A DNA stretch of 64,000 bases, from positions 1 through 64,000 of the forward strand of contig NZ_VCQU01000014.1 of NCBI RefSeq assembly GCF_012932915.1, read 5' to 3'. Below, in pieces: positions 42,788 through 51,493 of the stretch (its first letter is position 1; every line of letters starts with the position of its first letter). The stretch comes from Antrihabitans stalactiti (lineage in GTDB: Bacteria > Actinomycetota > Actinomycetes > Mycobacteriales > Mycobacteriaceae). A program made the translations under genes and the position numbers. The notes below the pieces were generated by a model, which saw nothing but the letters and a program-made list of their open reading frames with translations, ran no database searches and was not told the origin of the DNA.

Positions 42788-44035
42788 GTGACCGACACAA
42801 CGAGATCCGACGCCCTCGACACTCCCCGCACGCTGCTGAGCAAAGTTCCCGAGATCACGATCTGGTTCTGGATCATCAAGATCCTCTGCACCACCGTGGG
42901 TGAGAGCTTCGCCGACTGGATCAACATGACGTTGGGACTCGGTCTGAATGCGACAGCCCTGATCTTCACTGTCGTGTTCGCGGCCGTCCTGGCGTGGCAG
43001 TTGCGCCTGGACCGGTATGTGCCGTTCGTCTACTGGCTCACCGTCGTCGTCGTCAGCGTGACCGGCACGCTCTACACCGACATCCTCACCGATGATCTGG
43101 GCGTTCCATTGGAAGTCAGCACGGGTGTCTTCGCTGCGGTTCTGGCGGGTGTGTTCGGTATCTGGTTCGCCCGTGAACGAACCCTCTCCATTCACAGCAT
43201 TGTGACGCTGCCCCGAGAGTTGTTCTACTGGCTGGCAATCCTGGTCACGTTCGCACTCGGTACGGCGGCCGGCGACTGGATTCTGCAACTGACCGGTTGG
43301 GGCCCTGGCACGTCGGTGTTGCTGCCGGCAGGCTTGATCGTCGCGGTGGTGATCGGCTGGCGGTTGGGTGCGAACGCTGTCTTGTCGTTCTGGCTCGCCT
43401 ACATTCTGACCCGTCCCCTCGGTGCCAATCTTGGTGACTATCTTGCCTTTCCGTCCGCCGATCGTGGGCTCGGGTTGGGCACCGCGCTGACCAGTGTCAT
43501 CTTCTTGACCGCGATTCTGGCCACGGTCGTCTACCTCACTCGCACTCGCCGCGACGTCATCGACGGGCACGAGCCAGTGCTCGCGGCGACGAGCGTCACG
43601 CGCGAACGGACCATGCTCGGCTACTACGCCGTTGTCGCGGCCGCGACCGCCGCACTGCTCGTGTGGGCCAACGGCCAGCCGCACGAGCAAGCTGCGAGCG
43701 AGGAGGAATCAGGTTCCTCGGCGATGACAGCGACGCTCCCACCCGGTCAAGCCGCAGCAAGTTTTCCGCCCGCGGAGATCGCAAAATTTCGGACCATCGC
43801 GGCGGACACGCTCACCGCAGTCCAGGAGGGCGATCATGCGGCCGCGACTGCACGGGTCAAGGATCTCGAAACCGCGTGGGACAAAGACGAAGCCACACTC
43901 AAGCCGATGGACGCAGCGGGGTGGACTGTTCTCGACGGTCGGATCGACAAGGTCCTCAAGGCGATCCGCGCAGCCAATCCCGATCGTTCGACCGAGGCGC
44001 ACACGCTCACAGATTTGCTCGCCGAGCTGAAGTAG
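42788..44035 (+). CDS. COG4705-family membrane protein with C-terminal helical domain
   Basis: This 415-residue protein has a COG4705 membrane domain of about eight segments (residues 20-270) built from internal repeats. Each repeat starts with a pattern like WFWIIKILCTTVGESFADW or YWLAILVTFALGTAAGDW. After a further membrane segment near 285 comes an extracytoplasmic helical domain (about 320-415) with TAVQEGDHAAATARVKDLE, which its paralogue at 44862 lacks. The GTG start lies 25 bases after a repeat box. Function of the family is unknown; the Gly-Asp-Trp and Gly-Glu-Ser pairs in membrane segments suggest transport of an ion or small molecule. Confidence 0.82.
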   Translation: MTDTTRSDALDTPRTLLSKVPEITIWFWIIKILCTTVGESFADWINMTLGLGLNATALIFTVVFAAVLAWQLRLDRYVPFVYWLTVVVVSVTGTLYTDILTDDLGVPLEVSTGVFAAVLAGVFGIWFARERTLSIHSIVTLPRELFYWLAILVTFALGTAAGDWILQLTGWGPGTSVLLPAGLIVAVVIGWRLGANAVLSFWLAYILTRPLGANLGDYLAFPSADRGLGLGTALTSVIFLTAILATVVYLTRTRRDVIDGHEPVLAATSVTRERTMLGYYAVVAAATAALLVWANGQPHEQAASEEESGSSAMTATLPPGQAAASFPPAEIAKFRTIAADTLTAVQEGDHAAATARVKDLETAWDKDEATLKPMDAAGWTVLDGRIDKVLKAIRAANPDRSTEAHTLTDLLAELK

Positions 44036-44233
44036 TCGCCGACGGCGAACCAACTTCGGCCCGGGTGTCAGTTCCCACTGGCAAACGCCGATTCATCGCG
44101 AGGGCCGTGCGCCGAATCCGGCCCGTCACGAGGTATCGGTTTCGAGGCTCTGAGACGTTAACGGCTGGGTACCGTGTGCGTCGACCGGCGGCTGACCAGC
44201 GAAGGTCGTCGGAGTCGAGAGGAAGGTCTGGCC

Positions 44234-44659
44234 ATGACCCATGCAGTCGGCGGTGAGGGTGCGGCGGAGAACACGTCGATGTTTCGGGCCGATGATTTCG
44301 GCGCAGACCCGACGCCGAACCCGCTCGGCGTGCCCGAGGAGGTGGGTGTCGAGGGGTTGCCGCCGCGATTCGGTCTGATCGTGGTTCGGCGCGGCCCGAA
44401 CGCTGGTGCTCGGTTTCTGCTGGACCACGCGATCAGCTCGGCCGGCCGCCATCCCGACGCCGATGTCTTCCTCGACGACGTGACCGTCAGCCGCCGGCAT
44501 GCGGAGTTCCGGCACGACGGTGAGCGGTTTGTGCTCGTCGACGTGGGCAGCCTCAACGGCACCTACCTCAACCATGTGCTGATCGATTCGGCCGTTCTGG
44601 CCGACCGCGATGAGATCCAGATCGGAAAATATCGGTTGCAGTTTCACGGATTGTCCTAA
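44234..44659 (+). CDS. GarA/OdhI-like FHA-domain protein (paralogue)
   Basis: This 141-residue protein closely resembles mycobacterial GarA. The FHA core VEGLPPRFGLIVVRRGPNAG, SSAGRHPDADVFLDDVTVSR and VDVGSLNGTYLN is complete. The N-terminal phospho-motif is changed: GarA has two adjacent threonines (ETTSVFRAD) while this protein has ENTSMFRAD, so only one remains. GarA and OdhI control 2-oxoglutarate metabolism when phosphorylated by Ser/Thr kinases. The position between two COG4705 membrane proteins suggests a different partner. The ATG at 44234 is chosen over upstream frames. Confidence 0.85.
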   Translation: MTHAVGGEGAAENTSMFRADDFGADPTPNPLGVPEEVGVEGLPPRFGLIVVRRGPNAGARFLLDHAISSAGRHPDADVFLDDVTVSRRHAEFRHDGERFVLVDVGSLNGTYLNHVLIDSAVLADRDEIQIGKYRLQFHGLS

Positions 44660-44810
44660 GCGACCGTGCCGCTGTTCCGATGGCCACACGGCAGCCCAAA
44701 ATCACTCGCCGACACCCACCACCAACGGTCTTTCTCGCTGGTACGAAGTGGTGCCGGGACGTGGGCCTACCCGCTGTTGTTGAGATGGGACTGTCCGGAC
44801 TCCGCGCGGA

Positions 44811-44840
44811 TTCACAGCGGCCCTCAGCGGTCTCTCAGCG
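44811..44840 (+). promoter_or_regulatory. Candidate response-regulator box (triple), second COG4705 gene
   Basis: Three units in 11-bp register: TTCACAGCGG, CCCTCAGCGG and TCTCTCAGCG. The arrangement TCACAGC-N4-CTCAGCG recalls the TCACAGC-N4-TCACAGC site known for mycobacterial PhoP. It ends 21 bases before the start codon. Confidence 0.6.
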
Positions 44841-44861
44841 CGGCGCTGTGAGGATCCAGGC

Positions 44862-45740
44862 ATGTCGAACGAACGCGCGCACCAATTCTTGCCAGGCCCG
44901 GCGAATCCGCCTACCCGCAGCTATGTGATGCGAAAGCTTCCCCACGTCACCGTCGTCTTCTGGATTATCAAGATTGTCGCGACGACGCTGGGGGAGACGG
45001 GGGGAGACCTACTCGCACAGACTCTGAAGGTCGGCTACCTGGTCAGCACGGTGATCTTCTTCGCCATGTTCCTCATTGCTGTCGTATTCCAACTTCGTTC
45101 CGGTCGTTTCCATCCGGCGATCTTCTGGACTGTGATCGCCTTGACCAGCACTGCCGGCACAACGCTGTCGGACTACATGAATCCGACCGGCGGGATCGGA
45201 TACACCAACGGTGCGATCATCCTTGCCAGCGGTCTGGCGATTGTCTTCATAGTCTGGTGGCGTACTGGCCAGACGCTCGACGTGGAGAACCTCGCCACGT
45301 TCAAAGGCGAGCTGTTGTATTGGATCGCAATCCTGTTCTCCAACAGCTTGGGCACCTCCAGCGGCGATTTCCTGGCCGACGATCTTGGCTTCGGACTCCG
45401 GCAGAGCGCGTTTGTCCTGTCTGCCGTGATGCTGGTGTTGTTGGCCGCGCACTACTACACGCCCATCAACGGCATGGTGTTGTTCTGGATCGCGTTCGTT
45501 CTCACTCGACCTCTCGGCGCAACTGTCGGCGATGCGTTGAGCAAGCCGACCGAGCGGGGTGGATTGAATTGGGGGACGACATGGACGTCGGCGGCGTTGC
45601 TCGCGTGCTTGATCGGGTTGATTCTCTATCAGGCCAATCAACTGAGGCGCCGACCGCTCGACCCCCTGCCGGCACCTGTCCACCGACGTACGGGCGCGCC
45701 TCAAGCACCCAACGGCACACTGATAACAGTGAGCAGCTGA
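44862..45740 (+). CDS. COG4705-family membrane protein
   Basis: This 292-residue paralogue of the protein at 42788 has the same internally repeated membrane domain, for example VVFWIIKIVATTLGETGGDL, YWIAILFSNSLGTSSGDFL and WIAFVLTRPLGATVGD, but no C-terminal helical domain. About eight membrane segments are expected. It starts 21 bases after a triple repeat box. The frameshifted esterase follows 120 bases downstream and may share its transcript. The role is unknown; two copies in one block suggest a hetero-oligomer or division of labour. Confidence 0.83.
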   Translation: MSNERAHQFLPGPANPPTRSYVMRKLPHVTVVFWIIKIVATTLGETGGDLLAQTLKVGYLVSTVIFFAMFLIAVVFQLRSGRFHPAIFWTVIALTSTAGTTLSDYMNPTGGIGYTNGAIILASGLAIVFIVWWRTGQTLDVENLATFKGELLYWIAILFSNSLGTSSGDFLADDLGFGLRQSAFVLSAVMLVLLAAHYYTPINGMVLFWIAFVLTRPLGATVGDALSKPTERGGLNWGTTWTSAALLACLIGLILYQANQLRRRPLDPLPAPVHRRTGAPQAPNGTLITVSS

Positions 45741-45860
45741 CGGTGTGTGTGGACTCTCCGACGAGCCCCGTCTCCTGGATGATCTCGCCACAAGCCAGTG
45801 TCGAGCTGGCCGGCGGCCGACGGGGTGACTCGGTTGGCGGAGGTGGGCCGGTTGGGGCGC

Positions 45861-47164
45861 GTGACCGAGTGGTCGCTGCTGAATGGCCCCTTGCCATGGC
45901 TGATCACAGTGGTCGGTGTCGGTGGGGGTTTATGGCTTGTGTGCGTGCGCCGGCGATGGTTTGTGCGCCGTGCTCTGCTGCTGGCGATTGCCGTCGGGGT
46001 GGTGGTGACCGGGGTTGTGCGAGTGGTCATCGAGCGCTGGTGGCGGCCGTTCCCAGATCCGGTGCCGCTGGTGATCTGCGCGTCTTCGCCTGCGGTGTCT
46101 GCGCTGTGGTGTCGGTCAAGCCGCGGATGGCCGCCGCCGCCAGCCTGGCAGCCAAGGCGCTGTCAGGTACGGCGGCGGTGGCGGTGCTGCTGGCGTTGTC
46201 GGTTCAGACGAACGTGTTTTTTGCCCAGTATCCGACCATCGGGGACTTGTTGTATTTGCCGCCCACACACGAAGTCGCACTATCCGATGTTCCCGGTCTG
46301 ACGACCGTGGTGACGGGCGTCCCGCTGGAACCGGTCTGGCGGAGGATCCCGGCGGCCGTGACCGTGGGCGCCTCGCCGGGACGGGTGGTCGCCGATGTCC
46401 CCATTCCTGGTGTGCGGTCGGGGTTCTCGGCGCGCTCGGCCCAGTTGTATTTGCCGCCTGCCTATTTCGCGTCGCCCCGCCCGTTGCTGCCTGTTCTGAT
46501 TTTGCTTCCTGGGCAGCCGGGTTCGCCGTCGGACTGGTTTCGTGGCGGAAGGTTGACGGCCACGCTGGACGCGTTCGCCTCAGCGCATGCGGGATTGGCC
46601 CCGGTCGTCGTGGTCGCCGACGAGAATGGCGGTTCGTTCGACAATCCGGTGTGTCTGGACTCGCGACTTGGGAACGCGGCAACGTATCTAGCGGTCGACG
46701 TACCCGACTGGGTCCGCACCCATCTGCAGGTCGACCCCGCACCCACGTCATGGGCGATCGCGGGCATCTCTTCGGGCGGCACGTGCGCATTGCAGATGGC
46801 GACCAACTATCCCCAGGTCTATCCGACGTTCTTCGACATGTCCGGCGATGCGGAGCCGACCTTGGGCGATCGGGCTCAGACGGTGGATGCCGCATTCGGT
46901 GGTGACACCGCCGCGTTCGCCCGCGTCAACCCCGTCGATCTGATGCGCGTGCGCAGCTATCCGGAAACGAGCGGGCTGTTCGTGACCGGCGTCGACGACA
47001 CCGACGGAATCGCGGCGCAACGGTCGGTGTGCAGTGCGGCGCCTGCGGCGGGGATGCGAACGCGGTGCGTCGAGGTCTCCGGCGGCCATGACTGGTCGGT
47101 GTGGTCGGCCGCATTGAGTGACGAAATGGGTTGGCTCGCAAAGCGGTTAGGGCTCATTCCGTGA
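45861..47164 (+). pseudogene. Membrane-anchored esterase, frameshifted
   Basis: The 5' part, from GTG 45861, encodes two membrane segments (WSLLNGPLPWLITVVGVGG and following) in one frame up to FPDPVPLVI. The rest of the protein, including further membrane segments and the whole catalytic domain, continues in another frame from about 46090 (CAVVSVKPRMAAAASLAAK). The catalytic part is an esterase/mycolyltransferase-like alpha/beta hydrolase with LPVLILLPGQPG, the nucleophile in GISSGGTCALQM and the His in SGGHDWSVW. One indel near 46060-46100 explains everything, so this is a recent pseudogene or a sequencing error. Confidence 0.75.
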
Positions 47165-47239
47165 CATCGATCCGGGGACGCGCGGCGCGCGTCGGCCGCG
47201 CGGTGGAACGAACTCACCCATGAACCACCGCACGCATGT

Positions 47240-48937
47240 TCAGTTCGGGACGAGGGCGTCGGGCTGGTGGGGTGCGATGGCGGGTGTGGCACCGGGGATG
47301 TTGAATTTGGCGAGGTTGTCGAGGGCTGGGTGTACGGACCCGGTGGGTCCGGCGGCGTAGGCATCGAGCAGGCGGGTGGTGATCGCGGTGATCGCGTTAC
47401 GGGTGGTGTCGCCGGCGGTGTTGGCCCGCTCGCAGTGCGGGTCGAGCCCGCAGATCCAGTATTCGGTTCCGGCGGCGAACACGGCGGCTCCGCTGAGGGT
47501 CGTGTAGTAGCTGACGTCGGCGTAACCGGGGGTGCCGTTGCAGGTCAGGGGGGAGTGGAACAGCACTTGAAGGGGTCGTGGGGTGGGGACGTCGAGGTCG
47601 ACCTGGTTGTATTCGTTGCCCACCAGGCGAGGTAAGTGTTGCCCGTCGGACAGAATTCCCTGCAGCAGCCAGTTGGTGGTGTCGGCGGCGACGAGGTCGG
47701 CGTCGACGGGGTTGCATTTGTAGTAGTTGCCCAACAACGCGCTTTCGGGGTGTGGGTTGGGCGGAGAACGCCATTCCTGCGTTGCCTGAGCGGGGTTGGT
47801 CTTGCTGAGCGGGTCTTCGTCGAAGGATTTGTAGTCGATTTCGAGTCGGTTCGTACCGAGTGGGGTGGAGTTGAATCTCATGTGCCGGTAGCCGTCGTTG
47901 CCGCCGAGGAAGGCGAGATTGACGCCGCGGTCGCGTGCTGTGACCAGGTTGTTGCGCATGTTCGCCGACCAGTACTCGTCGTGGGCGAGGGTAATGACGG
48001 CGCGGGCGCCGTCGAGTAGGTGCGGATCAGCGTCGAGGTCGGCGTCGGTGGCGTATCCGATCTGGTGGCCGGACCGTTCGGCGAACAGCACCATGGGTAG
48101 TTCGAAGTAGAGGAAGTCGCCGGCGCCTTGCATGGTGTCGGCCTGGTAGGGGCGATCGAAACTGACTGCGCGTGAACGCAATGCCTTCTTTCCGCTGGGA
48201 CTGTCGTAGAGGCTGTATCCGCCCCACCGGTTGTATGCCTGCCAGGTGGTCACGGCGTTGACGATGACGATTCGTCCCTCGTTCGACGGTGTCCGCACGG
48301 TGAGCGGCACGAATTGTTGAGCTCCGTTGTCGCCGTCGAGACGGAACAGGTAGTCGCCGGCGGACCACCCGGTGGTGTCGATGGTGAGCGAGGGATCCCA
48401 TGGTGCGACCACCGTACTGGTCGGCTTTTGCACCGTGGAGCTGGGCTGGACGTGACCGATCTGCGGTTCCGATTTCCAGATTTGCAACGCTTCTGATCCG
48501 TCGTAATTGCCCATTCGCAACGCGGTCACCGTGAAGGTGGGCGCGGTCGTCGAGACAAATAGGCGGACTGGTTTGCCGGGTTTCACGCTGATGCGGTCGG
48601 CGAATCCTTCGATGGAATGTTCGGGTCCGGGGTGAGTGATCTGCCAACCAGCAGTGCCCGGCACGGCGGCAGCGGGGGAGGACGTCGGTTGGGGACTGGT
48701 CGGGGCGGTTGTGGGGGGCTGACATGACGCCGTTAACGCCAATAATGCGGCTGCACCGATGACTCCGCAGACTCGGAACGTCGAGGACCGACATGTTGTG
48801 GGCGCCGCCGGCGACTCTGCACAGCGGTTACGCCGCAGAAGAATCGTCGGACGCCGAATCTCGTTCGGTGCACCGACGAGACGGGCCGTTCTTCGGTGCT
48901 GTCGGCTTCGCGACCGAGTGCGGACGCAGATCCTCAT
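47240..48937 (-). CDS. DUF6605-like lipoprotein (N,N-dimethylformamidase beta-subunit-type domain)
   Basis: This 565-residue exported protein has a long Arg-rich N-terminus (about 53 residues), a hydrophobic stretch and the lipobox LTASC near residue 72, then a Thr/Pro linker. The main domain resembles the large-subunit fold of N,N-dimethylformamidase; visible stretches are YNRWGGYSLYDSPSGKKAL and ITLAHDEYWSANMRNNL. The ATG at 48937 has GGAGG 4 bases upstream, which supports the unusual N-terminus. A repeat box lies 62-82 bases upstream. Function in the envelope unknown. Confidence 0.8.
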   Translation of the reverse strand: MRICVRTRSRSRQHRRTARLVGAPNEIRRPTILLRRNRCAESPAAPTTCRSSTFRVCGVIGAAALLALTASCQPPTTAPTSPQPTSSPAAAVPGTAGWQITHPGPEHSIEGFADRISVKPGKPVRLFVSTTAPTFTVTALRMGNYDGSEALQIWKSEPQIGHVQPSSTVQKPTSTVVAPWDPSLTIDTTGWSAGDYLFRLDGDNGAQQFVPLTVRTPSNEGRIVIVNAVTTWQAYNRWGGYSLYDSPSGKKALRSRAVSFDRPYQADTMQGAGDFLYFELPMVLFAERSGHQIGYATDADLDADPHLLDGARAVITLAHDEYWSANMRNNLVTARDRGVNLAFLGGNDGYRHMRFNSTPLGTNRLEIDYKSFDEDPLSKTNPAQATQEWRSPPNPHPESALLGNYYKCNPVDADLVAADTTNWLLQGILSDGQHLPRLVGNEYNQVDLDVPTPRPLQVLFHSPLTCNGTPGYADVSYYTTLSGAAVFAAGTEYWICGLDPHCERANTAGDTTRNAITAITTRLLDAYAAGPTGSVHPALDNLAKFNIPGATPAIAPHQPDALVPN

Positions 48938-48998
48938 CGATCCTCCGAAAAGCGTGTGGTCCAGCGATTCACGCTGCTCTGCTCAGCTTCGCCTGCAT

Positions 48999-49019
48999 CC
49001 GCTGTGAGCGGGCTGAGAG
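48999..49019 (-). promoter_or_regulatory. Candidate response-regulator box, lipoprotein promoter
   Basis: On the minus strand: CTCTCAGCCCGCTCACAGCG, with TCAG and ACAG 11 bases apart. It lies 4 bases from the plus-strand box of the divergent CD225 gene. Confidence 0.6.
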
Positions 49020-49023
49020 CCGG

Positions 49024-49041
49024 TCTCAGCGTCCTTTCAGG
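49024..49041 (+). promoter_or_regulatory. Candidate response-regulator box, CD225 gene
   Basis: TCTCAGCGTCCTTTCAGG, with TCAG cores 11 bases apart, about 48 bases before the ATG at 49090. Confidence 0.55.
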
Positions 49042-49089
49042 GCGGTCTCCCTAGGGTGTGGTGACACCCGCTCACCGCAGGAGAATCCA

Positions 49090-49464
49090 ATGACGACACC
49101 CCTAAATTCACCGCCCGACGAGCACACCGATCGGCCTGTCGTCGCCAGCGCTGACACGGCGACTGTGCCGCCCCCGAGCAACGCAGGCTGGGCAGTCGCG
49201 GCCGCGTTGTTCTTCTAGCCGCTGGCGTTCTCCGCGTTCACACACGCCTTCAACGTCTATCCGTTGTGGGCGAGCGGCGACATCCAAGGTGCTCGCGACG
49301 CATCCGACCGTGTTCGACGACTCGGCCAACTCTCGTTGTGGATTGCGGGTGCGCTGCTGCTTCTGCTGATCGTTGTGTACACGATCGCCGCCGTGATAGT
49401 GATCGCGCAGGGTGACTTCGAGACCGGCCGCCACGGCATAGAGCACGATGGCTTCGCTAGGTAG
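49090..49464 (+). pseudogene. CD225/dispanin-family membrane protein with an internal amber codon
   Basis: A 42-codon start (proline-rich cytosolic tail, then GWAVAAALFF) meets TAG at 49216-49218. The same frame continues with PLAFSAFTHAFNVYPLW, GDIQGARDASDRVRRLGQL and a second membrane segment to a stop at 49464. The whole matches a CD225 protein with two membrane segments and an amphipathic linker. The lost codon is probably TGG (Trp). This could be a pseudogene, read-through or a sequencing error. The promoter and the aggag site look intact. Confidence 0.75.
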
Positions 49465-49829
49465 ATCACGCCCGACAACTGTGACCGCGGAATTTCGGCC
49501 AGCGAACCTCAATCGTGGGAGCGCCGCCGAGCGAACCTGATACGTCAACACCGCCTGCGGGATCGTCGCATGGACACCAAAACGTGCGAACGTCGACTAC
49601 CACCGCACTTGGGCGACCGCGCGGTCGAGACATCAGCACAAATCGCGGACCAGACACCGGTCAAGAACGCGGGAGTCGACAGGCTGACTAACCGGCACCG
49701 GGTTGTCGCCGTACGAAATGGCAGAGCGATACGAGTCGGGGCACGATGTCTGCCGATGCGGTTGGGCGGCACATCGTGGCCGTACCCTGTTCGAGGCTGC
49801 CACACAGGCGCACCCCGGGCGTGGCACAG
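49465..49829. other. Gene-free stretch
   Basis: No credible gene or RNA is visible. It marks the change from the envelope block to an accessory patch with remnants. Confidence 0.45.
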
Positions 49830-50132
49830 ATGAGTCCGAAAAGGATCGATTCGCTGGTGAAACACCATATCCGCGCGGCGGCGAGCGAATCAGACACCGC
49901 GCAGGCCGCCGCCTTCTTGGCGATCCTGACTCGGCATTTCGCCGAGGCGTCGTTGGCGGTCGAATCTGCTGATCTCGCAGTCGCAGAGGCGAGGGCGTCC
50001 AATCGCGCGGCCAAGTTGCGCCGCGCTGTGATCGCTTCGGAAAACATCCATGCCGAGCGTGACGAACTGCGTCGGCAGATCGGAGCACTTGTTAGCAGAT
50101 TCCCTTCTCTGAGCGCCCAGGCCGAGACATAG
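49830..50132 (+). CDS. Small hypothetical coiled-coil protein
   Basis: A 100-residue, alanine-rich, helical protein beginning MSPKRIDSLVKHHIRAAAS and containing a heptad-like segment (ASLAVESADLAVAEARASNR) and a basic C-terminal helix. I do not recognise a family. The ribosome binding site is weak and other in-frame starts exist upstream at 49746. Composition favours a real gene over chance. Confidence 0.45.
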   Translation: MSPKRIDSLVKHHIRAAASESDTAQAAAFLAILTRHFAEASLAVESADLAVAEARASNRAAKLRRAVIASENIHAERDELRRQIGALVSRFPSLSAQAET

Positions 50133-50310
50133 GCGCGCAAATGAATTCGCCGGGCGCAGCGTGACTGAGTCACGCCATCTAAGGACTCTGACAGTGCCCG
50201 ATAGCGGACCAGAGGGAGGAGTCTGTATCTAGTCGGCGCGGAGTTCTTCGCGCAATCTGAAGATGATCGAAAAACTATTGTCGCACAACAACTTATACCG
50301 TCCTTAGCGG

Positions 50311-50346
50311 GTTACTTTACGTAATCTAGATTACCGTCGTAGTAAC
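50311..50346. repeat. Nested palindrome in an AT-rich patch
   Basis: A perfect 14-bp palindrome, GTAATCTAGATTAC (50321-50334), is framed by an outer inverted pair GTTACT (50311-50316) and AGTAAC (50341-50346). The surroundings (50230-50350) are much lower in GC than the rest of the window. It may be an operator or the end of a lost mobile element. Confidence 0.5.
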
Positions 50347-50830
50347 TACGCTGGCGCGCAACACCTTTCGCAGTCGGTGCTGAGCTTGCGTAACGTCTCG
50401 ACGATTCGGTTCATCGACGCGGTTTCGAGTTCGCGTTCAGCGACCTCGCCGTTCAAGTCGAGGAAGTCGAAAACGTACGGGTCCGTGAGATCTCTTGGGC
50501 AAGCTCGGAATCTCGCGGCTCCAGGTGGGCGAATGAAGTTCGACGGGGCGGCACCGTTGCGATCCACGGCCCGGTTCATGATCTGGTTGAGTAACACATT
50601 GCGGGACCAGTCGTGTTAGGGCGCTGATCGTGCAAACCAAGTTCGAGACCGAGGCTCATCGATTTTGTCCAACAGCACGGTGACGTAGCCCCACGGCAAT
50701 TCTCCAACAGCCTGTCGGACGATTGCCTCACCGTCCGGCCATGCGGCAGCAAGAGCACCACGTAGTGCAAGTTGCTTCGAGACAGACCCGTCATGCTTCG
50801 GCAAGACTACTAACGCTGACTTACGCTGAT
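50346..50830 (-). pseudogene. DUF1016/YhcG PDDEXK nuclease-family remnant
   Basis: The minus strand carries broken pieces of a DUF1016 protein. One frame gives AVGELPWGYVTVLLDKIDEP and WFARS; after a shift near 50616 another gives HDWSRNVLLNQIMNR, then LTDPYVFDFLDLNGEVAERE before the frame ends. Those are the conserved N-terminal and nuclease-start motifs of the family in the right order. The N-terminus and most of the nuclease domain are missing. DUF1016 proteins are linked to DNA metabolism and defence islands. Confidence 0.7.
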
Positions 50831-50934
50831 AGTTAACGTTAGGAGAGGCTGATGAGGGTCGACTACAGCAGTGACGCGCGGAAGCTCGGTTCCTGCACGG
50901 GAAAGTCGGTTTCGAAACGGCGCTGAGTGAGATC

Positions 50935-51489
50935 GTGGGTGCAGAAATCACGAGGGCCGATCTGGTGCGAGTGCTGCACACCGTGGCAGAAGTAGCAGCC
51001 GCGGCATCCCATGATCCTGCCTTGTCGGTCCACGACGAGACGCTGCTCGATGAAGCGGGTTTCACCGCGCAACGGCCAAAGGCAACCGTTGCGCTCCTGT
51101 CGAGCGATCTTCAGATGCGCGAACTCGTGAGACTGTCCTTGACGGTCAACGCGGCCGCGGAACGGCTGGGGGTGTCACCTGCGCGAGTCCGGCAGCGCAT
51201 CGCTGACCACACCGTATGGGCGTACAAGTCGGGGCGAAACCACCTCCTGCCAGCGGCGCAATTCACCGACAGCGGAACGGTCCCTCACCTGGATAAGGTC
51301 GCGCCACTGATTCCCCGCGACCTCCATCCGCTGAGTGTGCACGCATTGCTGACCCGCCGATTCCCCGAGTTGGTCGTCGACGGTGCGCCAGCGTCGATCA
51401 TCCAGTTTCTCAGTGCGAGCGCCGGTTCCGCAGACGACATCACCGCCGTCGAACACGTCATCACCGCTGCCGTGTGGGAGTCCGCGTAA
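50935..51489 (+). CDS. HTH protein resembling the antitoxin of RES-type toxin-antitoxin pairs
   Basis: A 184-residue protein has a central HTH, AAERLGVSPARVRQRIADHT, followed by YKSGRNHLLPAAQF and a C-terminal domain with ELVVDGAPASIIQFL. This layout is typical of the small proteins encoded directly upstream of RES-domain toxins in actinobacteria. The GTG at 50935 is the first usable start in frame, but good coding sequence (ARFLHGKVGFETALSEIVG) extends upstream. An ATG at 50852 would join it through a one-base shift, so the gene may be 5'-damaged. No intact toxin follows. Confidence 0.55.
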   Translation: MGAEITRADLVRVLHTVAEVAAAASHDPALSVHDETLLDEAGFTAQRPKATVALLSSDLQMRELVRLSLTVNAAAERLGVSPARVRQRIADHTVWAYKSGRNHLLPAAQFTDSGTVPHLDKVAPLIPRDLHPLSVHALLTRRFPELVVDGAPASIIQFLSASAGSADDITAVEHVITAAVWESA

Positions 51490-51493
51490 GCCT

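Noticed and set aside
42566-43690. Minus-strand open frame of 374 codons opposite the first COG4705 gene
   Set aside because: It is hydrophilic, His/Asp/Arg-rich and lacks domains, while the plus strand encodes clear membrane segments.
44036-44233. Response-regulator box upstream of the GarA-like gene
   Set aside because: Only a single TCTCAG-type core is present on the opposite strand (near 44150), with no second core 11 bases away.
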